Shown here one piece after another: positions 7,721 to 16,600 of a stretch of 47,980 nt of DNA. Both the position numbers and the translations under genes were made by a program. The stretch covers positions 1 to 47,980 of the forward strand of contig UQJC01000011.1 of the NCBI GenBank assembly GCA_900541335.1, in the 5' to 3' direction. A model generated the notes under the pieces. It did no database searches. It was not told where the DNA came from and saw only the letters and a list, made by a program, of their open reading frames with translations. Each line of letters starts with the position of its first letter. Position 1 is the first letter of the stretch. This DNA comes from an uncultured Prevotella sp. Lineage in GTDB: Bacteria; Bacteroidota; Bacteroidia; Bacteroidales; Bacteroidaceae.

Positions 7721-7894
7721 AAGCGAATGAGCCCTGTAGTGGGAAAACGAGTCGTTCGTCGTCAAGAAGTAGGTTGGTATACGGCAACAAAGGTAGGAAT
7801 TATCGCAAGACTTGTTTTCTCCGCTTACAGATAGCTCATCTAAGAATCATTCTCCACTTTGTTAACCTTACTTTTATTCATCGAAGTTTACGTT

Positions 7895-7930
7895 CAGTGG
7901 GTGTATTACTTTCAGGTAATGCACCCACTG
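7895..7930 (+). terminator. Terminator of the iron-sulfur/thioredoxin operon
   Basis: A 15-bp stem, 7895-7909 with 7916-7930, has one G-U pair and a 6-nt loop, followed by TTTATATT. It sits 175 bases past the thioredoxin stop. 7721-7894 holds no convincing gene. Confidence 0.7.
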
Positions 7931-7950
7931 TTTATATTGCTGTCGTTCTA

Positions 7951-7992
7951 AAAAAGGACGGGGAAGATGCCACGTTTGACACCTTCCCGTCC
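7951..7992 (-). terminator. Minus-strand terminator for the small-ORF operon
   Basis: GGACGG-GAAG (7956-7966) pairs with CTTCCCGTCC (7983-7992) with one bulged G. Reading the minus strand, it runs straight into TTTTTT. It faces the previous terminator, so the two converging transcripts are separated. Confidence 0.65.
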
Positions 7993-8116
7993 AGAAAAAA
8001 GTTATCTACATAACCTGCAGGCATCTACCTACAAGTTGGGGGACAATGTATTCTTCGTTTTCACACATAGGGTGTGCGTTCGAAAGTCACATTGTGTGCT
8101 GTTCAGGGTTCGGAAT

Positions 8117-8284
8117 TTATTCCTCGTCCCAGATTTCGTTGCTCCAGGAATCCTTTCCTTCAGAATAAATATCTGAAAGCTGCTGATCAGCATCAGCAGA
8201 AATCTCGCGACCTTTACTTGCAGCGAGCATACTCTCAAGTTGGAATGTATAGAGCTTAGATTGTGGTTGAATGTATGTCTTCAT
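8117..8284 (-). CDS. 55-residue small protein, 'MLAAS' type
   Basis: An ATG frame of 56 codons reads MKTYIQPQSKLYTFQLESML (first 20 residues), then AASKGREISADADQQL and an acidic, Trp-containing tail ending in WDEE. It starts 32 bases after the stop of the upstream secreted-protein gene on the same strand, and a terminator follows. I recall short proteins of the same style (MKxxYxxP..., then MLAxS, then an acidic variable tail) as common hypothetical genes in Prevotella-like genomes. The function is unknown. It has no signal peptide or membrane helix. The conserved front plus variable acidic tail resembles leader-core peptides, but no modifying enzyme is nearby. Confidence 0.6.
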   Translation of the reverse strand: MKTYIQPQSKLYTFQLESMLAASKGREISADADQQLSDIYSEGKDSWSNEIWDEE

Positions 8285-8316
8285 TGTGATTTTTCTTAGA
8301 GATGTAAAACAAAAAC

Positions 8317-10191
8317 TTACTGTGCGATAAATTTCTTACCGTTTTGAATGTAGAGACCACCCTTAACCGTCTTGACAACGCGGCGTCCGCTCAAGTCGTA
8401 GACGGGTGTTTGGTTGTCAAGGAGTTGACCTTCTACCATTTCGATGCTTGTAGCTTCACCGTCAAAGTTCAGCTTCAGTGCCTGTTGGCCTTGCAGGGCA
8501 GACTTTTCCAAGTAAGCACGGTTGGCAGGGATTTGTGTACCGGCAGCAACTGAATAGAAGCCGATACCAGTCTTTTCCGTTCTACCAAAAGCCAATTTAC
8601 CATCGGCAGCCATTGCTGTCAGTGTACCCTTGAAGAGATTCGTCAAAGCGGTAGGAGCTGCTGCGCTTTCAGGAGCAATGTTCAATTCTACATTTTCTGC
8701 TGCAGGTGCCTTGATCAAAACAACGCCTGTATTTTCAGGTACGATGTTCCCTGCAATCTCCGTCAGATTCAATTTTCCATTGCCTACAGAAGTTGCCGTA
8801 TAGGCTTTTACACCTTCAGGAAGGGTCACGGCGAAGGGAAGGTAAAGCGAAGCGAAACTTTCGCTCTTGTCAGTTACCATACGCTGTGCAGGGAGGACGG
8901 TGCTTGCTGTGAATGTTGAGCCATTGTCTGCTCCGCCGTTCCAGAACGCCAGTTTGGGGCTTCTGAAGTTCATCTTCATAGCGTTATGGCCTTTGAGATG
9001 GAGGAAGAAGCCGTCGGGACGGGCTGAGCTTGCAGTTGCTATCCAGCGAGAGATGTTTCCTTCAGGAATCTCGCTTTCTTGTTTCACCGTAACGGGGTTA
9101 TTTTGACCATTGCCGCTTGTGACAGTCGGATTAGCGTTAAGCAAGCCGCCAGATTGGGCATTGACAATCTGATAACCTTCCCAAGGGTTGCTGCCGACAA
9201 ACTTCCACAATTGGCTCTTGTCTGCTAAAGTCTTCGTTTGGTAACCTTGTCCCAGCGTCATTTGCTCGCCAGTTTGGTCGTGCAGGTATCCCGCGTTGTT
9301 TCCAAGGTCTAAGAAGAAATATTGTCCCGTTGCAAACTTCGTGTTGGTCCAAGGAATGACTTTTGTTTTACCCTTGTCGGCTGCAGTCACCGTTCCTTGG
9401 GGCCAAGTGGCTTCTGTAAATGCGGGAAGTGCACAAGTCGGATAGTTACAGCCCGTTGCAACGTGGAAGGTCTGTGTATGGGCATTACCCGTACCTTCTG
9501 TTTTCTTAAAAGCGTAGGTCAGTTCAAAAACATCATCGCTTGTAACCTTGTAGAACTCTACTTGTACCGCTGTTCCGGGAAGTCCGTTTCCATTCCAATA
9601 GCTCAAGTTCATGTCGCCGCCCGGGGAATTGGCATGGATGTAGAGCTTTGTAACACTTTCTTTAATGCTAAAGTTGGTCTGATAGAGAAGCACGCCGTCT
9701 TTCAGGTAATTCTCGTCGCCGGACTTATTGTATGTTTCGTAAGTTAACACTGCAGGCGCATCACCTGAACCTTGCATGTTTTTATTGCGCTCTTTATCGG
9801 CAACCATGAAGCCCTGACTCTTGCTGTTTTGGAGTGTAAACGTTGCAGTCTCGCTGCTGTTGTCAGTTTTTTTCGTCAGCTTCCATACATACTTCAGATT
9901 GTCGTTGGTAAAGCCTTTTGAGAAGTCGGGAGCTGCCGTTGCTGTCGAGCTAAAGCGGAAGGGACGGTCTTGTCCAGGCTTGTGATAGGCATAACCTGTG
10001 GCTTTGGTCAGTGCTTTGTTTTCTCCCGTTGTTACCTGACACTTCAGAATGTAGTAACCATCCGTTAGTTCGCTTGCCTTTGTGGCTGTTTCGCTGACAG
10101 GCGAAGTGGTAGTTGAAGCATCGGTTGATTGTGCGCATACTGTCCCCGCACAGGCGAGTGACAGCATGAATAAACTCATTGCTTTTTTCAT
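8317..10191 (-). CDS. Large secreted protein with sorting-type C-terminus
   Basis: 624 residues from the ATG at 10191; the upstream frame to 10269 lacks a signal and is rejected. Residues 1-22 form a signal peptide (MKKAMSLFML..., ending VCA|Q). The body has no domain I can name with certainty; two stretches ('GYYILKCQV', 'GQYFFLDLGNNAGYLHDQTG') look like ricin-type or lectin-like beta-trefoil pieces. The end, 'VYDLSGRRVVKT...GLYIQNGKKFIAQ', matches the C-terminal tail common in Prevotellaceae secreted proteins and resembles type IX secretion sorting domains. A good promoter with both -33 and -7 elements precedes it. The 55-residue gene follows in the same transcript. Confidence 0.8.
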   Translation of the reverse strand: MKKAMSLFMLSLACAGTVCAQSTDASTTTSPVSETATKASELTDGYYILKCQVTTGENKALTKATGYAYHKPGQDRPFRFSSTATAAPDFSKGFTNDNLKYVWKLTKKTDNSSETATFTLQNSKSQGFMVADKERNKNMQGSGDAPAVLTYETYNKSGDENYLKDGVLLYQTNFSIKESVTKLYIHANSPGGDMNLSYWNGNGLPGTAVQVEFYKVTSDDVFELTYAFKKTEGTGNAHTQTFHVATGCNYPTCALPAFTEATWPQGTVTAADKGKTKVIPWTNTKFATGQYFFLDLGNNAGYLHDQTGEQMTLGQGYQTKTLADKSQLWKFVGSNPWEGYQIVNAQSGGLLNANPTVTSGNGQNNPVTVKQESEIPEGNISRWIATASSARPDGFFLHLKGHNAMKMNFRSPKLAFWNGGADNGSTFTASTVLPAQRMVTDKSESFASLYLPFAVTLPEGVKAYTATSVGNGKLNLTEIAGNIVPENTGVVLIKAPAAENVELNIAPESAAAPTALTNLFKGTLTAMAADGKLAFGRTEKTGIGFYSVAAGTQIPANRAYLEKSALQGQQALKLNFDGEATSIEMVEGQLLDNQTPVYDLSGRRVVKTVKGGLYIQNGKKFIAQ

Positions 10192-10358
10192 AATGTGATT
10201 GTGAATGTGATTTGTATGATTTACGAGTCTTGTGCGTGTTTTTACAAGCAAGGTTGGGACGTTCTTCACAGAATGGAAAATTCAAACAATGTTCTTCTCA
10301 TTTTAGTAAAGTGAAGTTGATTTTCTGTTTGTGATGACTATGAATTCCAATCCGAGCG

Positions 10359-10390
10359 CAAATCTACGCTTAGAAATTAAGGTTGTCAAA
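10359..10390 (-). promoter_or_regulatory. Complete Bacteroidota promoter (TTTG-N20-TAGATTTG)
   Basis: On the minus strand the -33 TTTG (10390-10387) and -7 TAGATTTG (10366-10359) are separated by 20 bases, the textbook spacing. The leader to ATG 10191 is about 160 bases. Confidence 0.7.
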
Positions 10391-10586
10391 TCGGGGGGGT
10401 AATAAACCTTAAACTTGTATATTGTTTTGTAAATAACAACTGAATGTGTGGTGTGTCTCCTCTAAAAGTTATCTGTGCTTAGCATATTTCGGGTCAATAA
10501 CCTGGTCTTTGAGTGGTTAAAATTTAAGTTCTGTGTTGTTCGTGAGACAATTGCAACCTGTACGAATAAGGTTCCGTGTGTAGCTT

Positions 10587-10655
10587 GTAGCGTTTGAACG
10601 CTACTTGGGGACACTTCGTTTCAGATTTATGCCTGTTGCGGATGTCCCCAAGTAG
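10587..10655. repeat. Two overlapping inverted repeats sharing one arm
   Basis: GTAGCGTT-TG-AACGCTAC (10587-10604) is a perfect hairpin. A perfect 13-bp inverted repeat pairs 10601-10613 with 10643-10655 (CTACTTGGGGACA and its complement, 29-nt loop). The bases CTAC at 10601-10604 belong to both, so only one can form at a time. They lie between the ndk stop (10741) and the promoter at 10359-10390. No T-run follows on the minus strand. The rest of 10391-10740 shows no gene. Confidence 0.6.
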
Positions 10656-10740
10656 GTTGGGTAAGTTTGACCGCTTGGTGCGGGGCAGGCAAATGGCTGT
10701 CTGTCACGCAGGGAAGGCGGTGTGTCGGTTGTTTTATCGT

Positions 10741-11208
10741 TTAAAACTCATCGTTTGCATACAGATAATCAAACGTACACTGTTTCCAGTCAAAGATTTC
10801 GTTGTCGCGGAAGAAGCGTTTCAATTCGATGGCTGCCGTTTCGGGTGAGTCAGACGTGTGGACAATGTTTTCCTGGAAACTCATGCAGTAGGAACCGCGA
10901 ATGGTGCCCGGAGCGGCGTGGCGACCATTGGTTGGACCCGCCAGGGCACGTACAGCCGCAATGGCATCAACGCCTGAAAGGCAGAGGGCCACGACAGGAG
11001 CCGTCATCATCGAGTCTTTCACACGTTGAAAGAAGGGCTTTTCGCTCAAATGTGCGTAGTGTTCGCTGAGCAACTCGTCTGTGAGTTGCATCATCTTCAT
11101 GCCGCAGAGGTGCAGCCCTTTCTTTTCGAAGATGCTGACGATTTCGCCGACCAGGGCGCGTTGCAAGGTGCAGGGCTTAAGCAGCACCAATGTTTTCTCA
11201 ATTGCCAT
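10741..11208 (-). CDS. ndk: Nucleoside diphosphate kinase
   Basis: A 155-residue enzyme that moves the gamma-phosphate of ATP to NDPs through a phosphohistidine. Seen: the ATP-site lysine in 'LLKPCT' (Lys11), 'GPTNGRHAAPGTIRG' around 91-105, and the active-site His117 in 'ENIVHTSDSPETAAIEL'. The KPCT variant, in place of KPDG/KPDA, is as I recall normal in Bacteroidota. The gene stands alone between the terminator at 11302-11349 and the inverted repeats near 10.6 kb. No clear -7 box is seen. Confidence 0.95.
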   Translation of the reverse strand: MAIEKTLVLLKPCTLQRALVGEIVSIFEKKGLHLCGMKMMQLTDELLSEHYAHLSEKPFFQRVKDSMMTAPVVALCLSGVDAIAAVRALAGPTNGRHAAPGTIRGSYCMSFQENIVHTSDSPETAAIELKRFFRDNEIFDWKQCTFDYLYANDEF

Positions 11209-11301
11209 AGTAGAAATGGGGTTAGTGTTGATGAAAAAAGAATGTCATAAAGTGCGTGTGCAGTCGCGTGGGGTACGCAGACAACCCGTGCGATACACGA
11301 A

Positions 11302-11349
11302 AAAGTAAAAGCTCCCTGCCCCAAGGTCAGGCAATGGGTGCGGGGAGCT
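11302..11349 (-). terminator. Terminator after the DUF6261-like gene
   Basis: AGCTCCC (11310-11316) pairs with GGGAGCT (11343-11349); on the minus strand the stem is followed by TTTTACTTTTTC. It separates the DUF6261-like gene from ndk. Confidence 0.55.
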
Positions 11350-11498
11350 GTCCTTGTCAGTCAATCCGGGCAGAGGCTTTGCTGTTTTCCGTCTTTAGGA
11401 AACGTTCAGAAAGCACCCGGGTATCGTCCGAGTGGGGCGAAGTATGGCTACCTTCTGATGAATGCGTGCCTCTGTCGGGTTTGTCCGTGCGACCCACT

Positions 11499-12407
11499 TC
11501 ACTTGGTCGCCACTTGCTTCTCCGGCGTAACGTCCGTAATGATGCCCGAAGAGTCACCACCCGTCTGTTCGCCATTCTGCCCCGTCGGTTTATCCGTCGG
11601 TTGCTCGCTGGGCTTGTTCGAAGGCTGGTTGGTTGACTGATCCGTGGCAGGGTCTTTGGCCGGCGGATTGGTTGCATCCGTTTGAGGCGCATTGTCAGCT
11701 TCACCCTTGTTGCTGTGTGGCAACATTTCAGAGAGTGAACGTTTGATTTCCACATTCCACGTATCAATCAGCTTCTCCATCTGCTTGTCATCGAATACTT
11801 TGCAGTACGCTTCGATAAACTCCGTCATGTCCGCATAAGCTTTGTCGGTCTCGATGCGTGCCTTAGCCAAGGCTTCGCGTACAAACTCCGACTTCTCCTT
11901 GCTTCGTGCGAGCAACATGGCGTTGACGCGTTCGTTTTCTGCCTTCAGTTTCTCCACAGCAGCCTTGATGCCGAGCGTTTCCACTTCCGTTTGGTAGGTT
12001 TCTCCCAGCAAGTCCTCCACGAGGTTGGTCAGGATACCCGTCTTTTGTCCAATCTTCCAGTTTACACTGACCTTGTACTTCTGTAAGAGCGTACTGAGTT
12101 TCATTGCCGCCTCGTTGCCCGTGATTTCGGGCAAGTTAGCGTGGCCAGTTACCACTCGGTTGATGTTGACAAACAGTCGGTTGCGCGATGCGTCCGCCTC
12201 GTGTAGCGGTTGCGTGAAGGTACTTCCCTGCGCGATGAGCAGGTTTCTGTTTTCCTCCTTCAACACAGCTTCAATGTTTTCCTTTCGTTTGTTGAACTCC
12301 GCATTTTCAGAGGTTTGCTCCTTGAGGAGCGTCAAAAAGAGGTGCATAAAGTTGTAGTGTGCACCGTTTCTCATGCGAGAAATTGTAACTGCATAAAATT
12401 TTTTCAT
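11499..12407 (-). CDS. DUF6261-like helical protein with low-complexity tail
   Basis: 302 residues without signal peptide. Residues 1-230 are predicted by eye to be almost entirely amphipathic helix. Residues 235-302 are a hydrophilic Pro/Thr/Gln/Asn-rich tail ('NQPSNKPSEQPTDKPTGQNG'), probably disordered. Family assignment is from memory of Bacteroidota proteins annotated DUF6261; no function is known. It is clearly homologous to the protein at 46650-47684: both have 'GQT(G/A)I(L/I)(T/R)NL', an 'ALxKAR' helix, a tract like 'W(N)xxIK', and a disordered tail of different composition. It is preceded by 1.3 kb without a gene. A possible -7 box is at 12799, giving a leader of nearly 390 bases. 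Confidence 0.75.
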   Translation of the reverse strand: MKKFYAVTISRMRNGAHYNFMHLFLTLLKEQTSENAEFNKRKENIEAVLKEENRNLLIAQGSTFTQPLHEADASRNRLFVNINRVVTGHANLPEITGNEAAMKLSTLLQKYKVSVNWKIGQKTGILTNLVEDLLGETYQTEVETLGIKAAVEKLKAENERVNAMLLARSKEKSEFVREALAKARIETDKAYADMTEFIEAYCKVFDDKQMEKLIDTWNVEIKRSLSEMLPHSNKGEADNAPQTDATNPPAKDPATDQSTNQPSNKPSEQPTDKPTGQNGEQTGGDSSGIITDVTPEKQVATK

Positions 12408-13190
12408 ATTGAAATTTTGTTCTTAGTTTCGCCCGCAGCCCTACTTGCTTAAGGAAAGTCTGACAGGGGCATGTAAATAAATAAGTTGGTTCTTCTACAC
12501 TTCTAATCATCATTGGAGAGAAAAAATAGTTGTATTTGTAAGGTTTCTATAGCGAGGGTTGTTGCCCCCGCGGGAATCAATTTTTAAGGGGTTATTATTC
12601 TAATGAACTCTCGATGCGGCGTGTTGTTCTTACAGCGCAACGTCGCTTCAGGATTTCGAATGAGTTAGTGATTGCACCTGGGTTAGAAGTGACAATCTTT
12701 CTGTGTTGGCTTGAAAGAAAACCGTACTCAGTGCGTAGGCGAGCTTCTTTCCAAGTCCTGTATTAGTTGATAATGATTGATTAGATGGGTTGTGGCGGCA
12801 AAGATACAATGACATTCGGAATAACCAAAAAAATTAACCTTGAAAACTATAATTATTCTTCTACGTGTAAAAACAGCTCATTATCAGCATGGTTTAACTG
12901 CGTTTGTTTGTGTGTATGAAAGAAAGTCATGGGCCGTTACATCCTTGTTTTGTGGGTCTACTTTTATTTTTAAGGTCTTATTAGGAGGGCTATCCAATGC
13001 TTGCATGGGAGTATAGAGGCCTTTTATTGCGCTAAAAAAGGGGATGAAGGAATTTGTTTATAGGAAGTTCTGTCCAATGAGATGGTTGATGGAAATATTC
13101 CGCTTGCTTGGAGCATTTTTATTCGTCGGGTTGCACTAACAGCAGGAGAAATAATCAGCGTTGTTCGTTGAGCAGAAGTGGCGCATGTGA
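12408..13190. other. Gene-free region upstream of the DUF6261-like gene
   Basis: No coding frame with good start and composition is seen on either strand. The only signal is the -7 box at 12799-12806. I looked for tRNA, tmRNA and riboswitch features and saw none. A long leader or small RNA is possible. Confidence 0.4.
12799..12806 (-). promoter_or_regulatory. -7 box (TATCTTTG), possible distant promoter of the DUF6261-like gene
   Basis: An exact TAnnTTTG match on the minus strand, but about 390 bases before the start codon at 12407. It could instead drive an unannotated RNA in 12408-12790. Confidence 0.35.
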
Positions 13191-13460
13191 AAAAGTCGGC
13201 CATTTTCGTTTTTGTAAGGCTTGCAAGGGCAGAAAAGTCGGACTTTTGAGGGCTTGTAAGGGGTGCAAAAGTGGAAAAGTCGGCTGTTTTCGTTTTTGTA
13301 AGGCTTGCAAGGGCAGAAAGGTCGGACTTTTGAGGTCTTGTAAGGAGTGCAAAAGGGGAAAAGTCGGCTGTTTTTGTTTTTGTAAGGCTTGCAAGGGCAG
13401 AAAGGTCGGATTTTTGGGGTCTTGTAAGGGGTGCAAAAGGGGAAAAGTCGGCTGTTTTTC
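13191..13460. repeat. Tandem array of 42-bp half-units (84-bp period)
   Basis: The decamer AAAAGTCGGC recurs at 13191, 13275, 13359 and 13443, exactly 84 bp apart. Each 84-bp unit is made of two related 42-bp halves (A starting 'aaaagtcggc', B starting 'aaaRgtcgga'), alike at about 28 of 42 positions with 'TTGTAAGG' and 'TGCAA' in both. Copies of the same half are nearly identical in DNA. Because 42 is divisible by 3, frames stay open on both strands. The plus frame gives CxxC repeats ('CKACKGRKVGLLR') but has no ATG; the minus frame (ATG at 13527) gives 'SDLSALASLTKT' repeats. I do not support either as a gene. Confidence 0.9.
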
Positions 13461-13608
13461 GTGGGGAAGGATAGGTAAGGAGAAGAAGTGCGGAAACTGG
13501 AATTCGTGAAGAAGCTGCAGGGGGCATTCGTTTCAGAAGTCTTGGTCTGGTTCGCTCGCTGAGGGCTTGGGCTTAGCGTCAGCAATCCTTTGTTTGAGAA
13601 ACAGAAAC

Positions 13609-13644
13609 TAAAAAAGGTCGGACCTCAAGGAGAGATCCGACCTT
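13609..13644 (-). terminator. Terminator of the giant protease gene
   Basis: AAGGTCGGA (13614-13622) pairs perfectly with TCCGACCTT (13636-13644); the minus strand continues into TTTTTTAG. It lies 55 bases after the stop at 13699. Confidence 0.8.
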
Positions 13645-13698
13645 CTATTAAAAGAAGTGGGCGCGTCAGTAGGATCATGCTGACGCACAAGGACTACT

Positions 13699-16600
13699 TT
13701 ACTTAATCCAAACCTTCTTGCCTTCCGTGATGTACACACCTCGGGTCGGGTTCTTCACACGGCGACCGCTGAGGTCGTAGGTGGGAACCGCTTTCGACGG
13801 GGTGGTCACGTTGCCAATGCCCGTATAGATGAGCTGGAAGGGGAAGAACGTCTGCGATTCCGTGGCAGGACGCGTGAGGTACGCCCGATTCTTCTCCAGT
13901 TCAAGACTGTTGAAGAGCGTAAAGCCTGCCTTCGGTGTAACCGTCAGTTCGTAGTACTTCAGTGCATTGTCCGTCGCTGTAGGCTCCGTAACACTGAGCA
14001 GGAGGCTCTTTGTACGACCAGCTTCCACGCTGGGTTCGAAATGGTATTCGCCTGCAGCGGCTTCCACCACTACACCCGTGTGGGCAGGAACGATTCCCTC
14101 TTCGATTTCGTTCAGAATCACCTGGTTATCCTTCACTTCCGTCGCAGCGAAAGCCTTAACACCCTCCGGAATCAAGGTCGGATAAGGCAACGCAAGCGTC
14201 TTCATGCCGTCGAGTCCCATTTGCAGGTTATACCCATAGCTTCCGTCCGCCTCGAGTTCCTCTGCTTTCTTGCTCAACAATTGGAAATCGTGGATAACCA
14301 TGCACTTCTTGTTCGTCATATTGATGACCAAGCCGAGCGATACCTCGGTTTCCTCTTGCAAGAGGAATTCCAGCTTGTTGCTCATCGTTGCGCTCTTCGG
14401 ACTCATCAAGGTAGCGTTGAGTGCCTCGCTCAGTCGGTTCGTATCGGGCAATCCCTTGCCCTTAGCCACAACCAAGTAGGAGTTCTCACACTCACCTTCA
14501 TACTTTTCGTCGTAGTTGGCTACGAAAGTGTACATACCAGCCGGCAATTTGATAGTCTGGTAAGCCTTGTGGTCGGTGAGCGTCGGGTAGAAGTTGTCCC
14601 AGGTCGTCGTACAAGTGAACTGATCGTTCTTCTCGCGGTCTACGTGCACCGTCGTAATGACACCATTTTTGCTTTCCACCGCATTTTCAAGCGTCCAGTC
14701 CGTAATCTTCATGAATCGGCGCTTGCTGAACGGGCTAATCGGCGTGTTCGGGTCGTACGTGTAGGGAGCGCGGTAGTTGCGGAGGTAAGTTTCGCTTACA
14801 TCTTCGCTTTGGCCGTTCGCTTGGAAGTTCAAACTAAAGACACCCTTGGTTACGACCCAGGCATCTCCGTCCGGTCCGAAGTTCAAACGCTGTCCGTTGT
14901 TCTTGTTACCGCTAAGGTCTATCACGTTTCCGCCGTTCTGGTTGAAGTCAAAGTAAACAGCCAGGCGGTCAGCTGCATCAGCCGTTCCTTCAGCAATCGG
15001 TTGGTTGGCATAGTGTTGCAACTTCTCAGTAGTCAAAGCCGTGTTCCACACACGGAACTCGTCAATCTGACCAAACATCGGTGCGTCGTTCAGACTGACT
15101 GAGAAGTTTTTCAGCTGACTGAGTGTCCCGGGCTGGAGGTTGTTCTCCTGAATGATTTCACCATCGCGGTAGAAGCTGACCTTCTGACCGTTGTAGACCA
15201 CTGCATAGTGGTGCCACTCGTTCTCTTTGACCATCTTCGGCACTTTACAGAGGTCATCCTTGCCTTTGGTGATACTGTAATTGCCTTCCTGGTCGGCCTT
15301 GATCATCCAGTTCATGTTGTCACCCACGCCACAGCAATAATTAGTGAGCTGTGTGGGGTTCATCCACCAATCAATGGTAAATGCCTGCATGTTGTTATCG
15401 AAGGGAACGCGTTCAAGCTTCACTTCCTGACCGTATGACGTAAAGTTCAGACCATTCTTGCTGTCTGCGTTGCAAACAATCAGTGCGCGCGGCTGACTGA
15501 AGCTGTTTTCGCCAGCCGAGTTGCTTACGGTCAGCGTCGCATCGTAGACACCCGCCTGCTTCGGACTAAATGAAGAGTTCTGACCCTTAATCAAGTAAGA
15601 AGCCTTCGGGCTGCTCAACATCCAGTTCCAGCTAGTCGGGCCACTCTTAGATTGGTCCTTGAGGAAAGTCGTCTCGCCCTTGAGGATTACCGCCGGTGTA
15701 ATGGCAAAGGCGGCCACGGGCGGAACTTCCGTCACCTGAATCTGTTGCGAAGCCTGCTTTTTCTTACCGTCGGGCGAGGTGACGGTGAGCGTCACGGTGT
15801 AAGTGCCCTTGTGTTGGTAAGTAGCGGCAGCATTCATCGTATAAACCTTTTCAACTTCAGCCCCGGGCATATCCCACTCATACGTGTAGCCCAAGATGGG
15901 ATTGTTGACCAGGAAAGTGATGTGTTCGCCGGCTGCGATGACCTTGCGAATGGGCTCAAAGCTGGCGTCGCCCTCGGGAGCGGCTTGTACCTGCAACAGG
16001 AGTGAGTCGGTCACCTTTTCTCCCGCCTCATTGACAGCGGTCAGCGTAACCTTCTGTTCACCAGCCTGTGTAAAGGTCAAGTTGGGAGTCAGGTTGTGCA
16101 AATCCTTCACTCCCGCTCCTTCAGCCGTCCAAGTCAGTGCGCTGACTGATTCTGAAATTTTGGCAGAGAGCTTTGCGGGGATGCCCACATAGACTGTACC
16201 CGTAGGAGGAACGATTGAGGCCGACAAAGCTTCGGTCGGAGCAGTCAACTTAAAGGAAGGATAAGGCATTTGGTTAATCTGCGTGTTGAGCCCTTCGGCA
16301 TGGTTGCCGCCGATGCAGTCGCGCAGGTACTTCTTACCGTCGATGGTCATCACTTCTCCCTTGTAATTGGCAATCAAGCCCTGGGGCATGAGTGAACCAC
16401 CGTATTGTACGTCCTTATTAGCCTTGATCTGTTCCGCAGTGCGGGCATAGTTCCAGATACGAATCTCGTCATACTTGGCATGGCTGTCGTCGTGCGAGCC
16501 ATTACTGCGCCACGTGAGGTTTCCGAAGCCACCGATGCCGCTGTAACGCTCGGAAGTGAGCTTGCCGTTGTTTGTGCCGTTGATGTAAAGCGTCATCACG

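Noticed and set aside
8029..8238. Minus-strand frame of 69 residues
   Set aside because: Overlaps the better-supported 55-residue gene (8117-8284) in another frame and has no sensible composition.
10259..10440. Second start of the secreted protein at 10269
   Set aside because: The longer N-terminus lacks a signal peptide; ATG 10191 gives a clean one and lies behind the promoter at 10359-10390.
12408..12800. tmRNA, 6S RNA or riboswitch in the leader of the DUF6261-like gene
   Set aside because: No tRNA-like ends, no conserved core motif and no large paired structure were recognised.
13108..13509. Plus-strand cysteine-rich CxxC repeat protein
   Set aside because: No ATG start; it opens from the same repeat artefact. 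It remains possible if translation is shown.
13024..13527. Minus-strand protein of 167 residues with 'SDLSALASLTKT' repeats
   Set aside because: The frame is open only because the 42-bp repeat is a multiple of three. The copies are near identical in DNA, with no synonymous pattern and no homologous family that I recognise.
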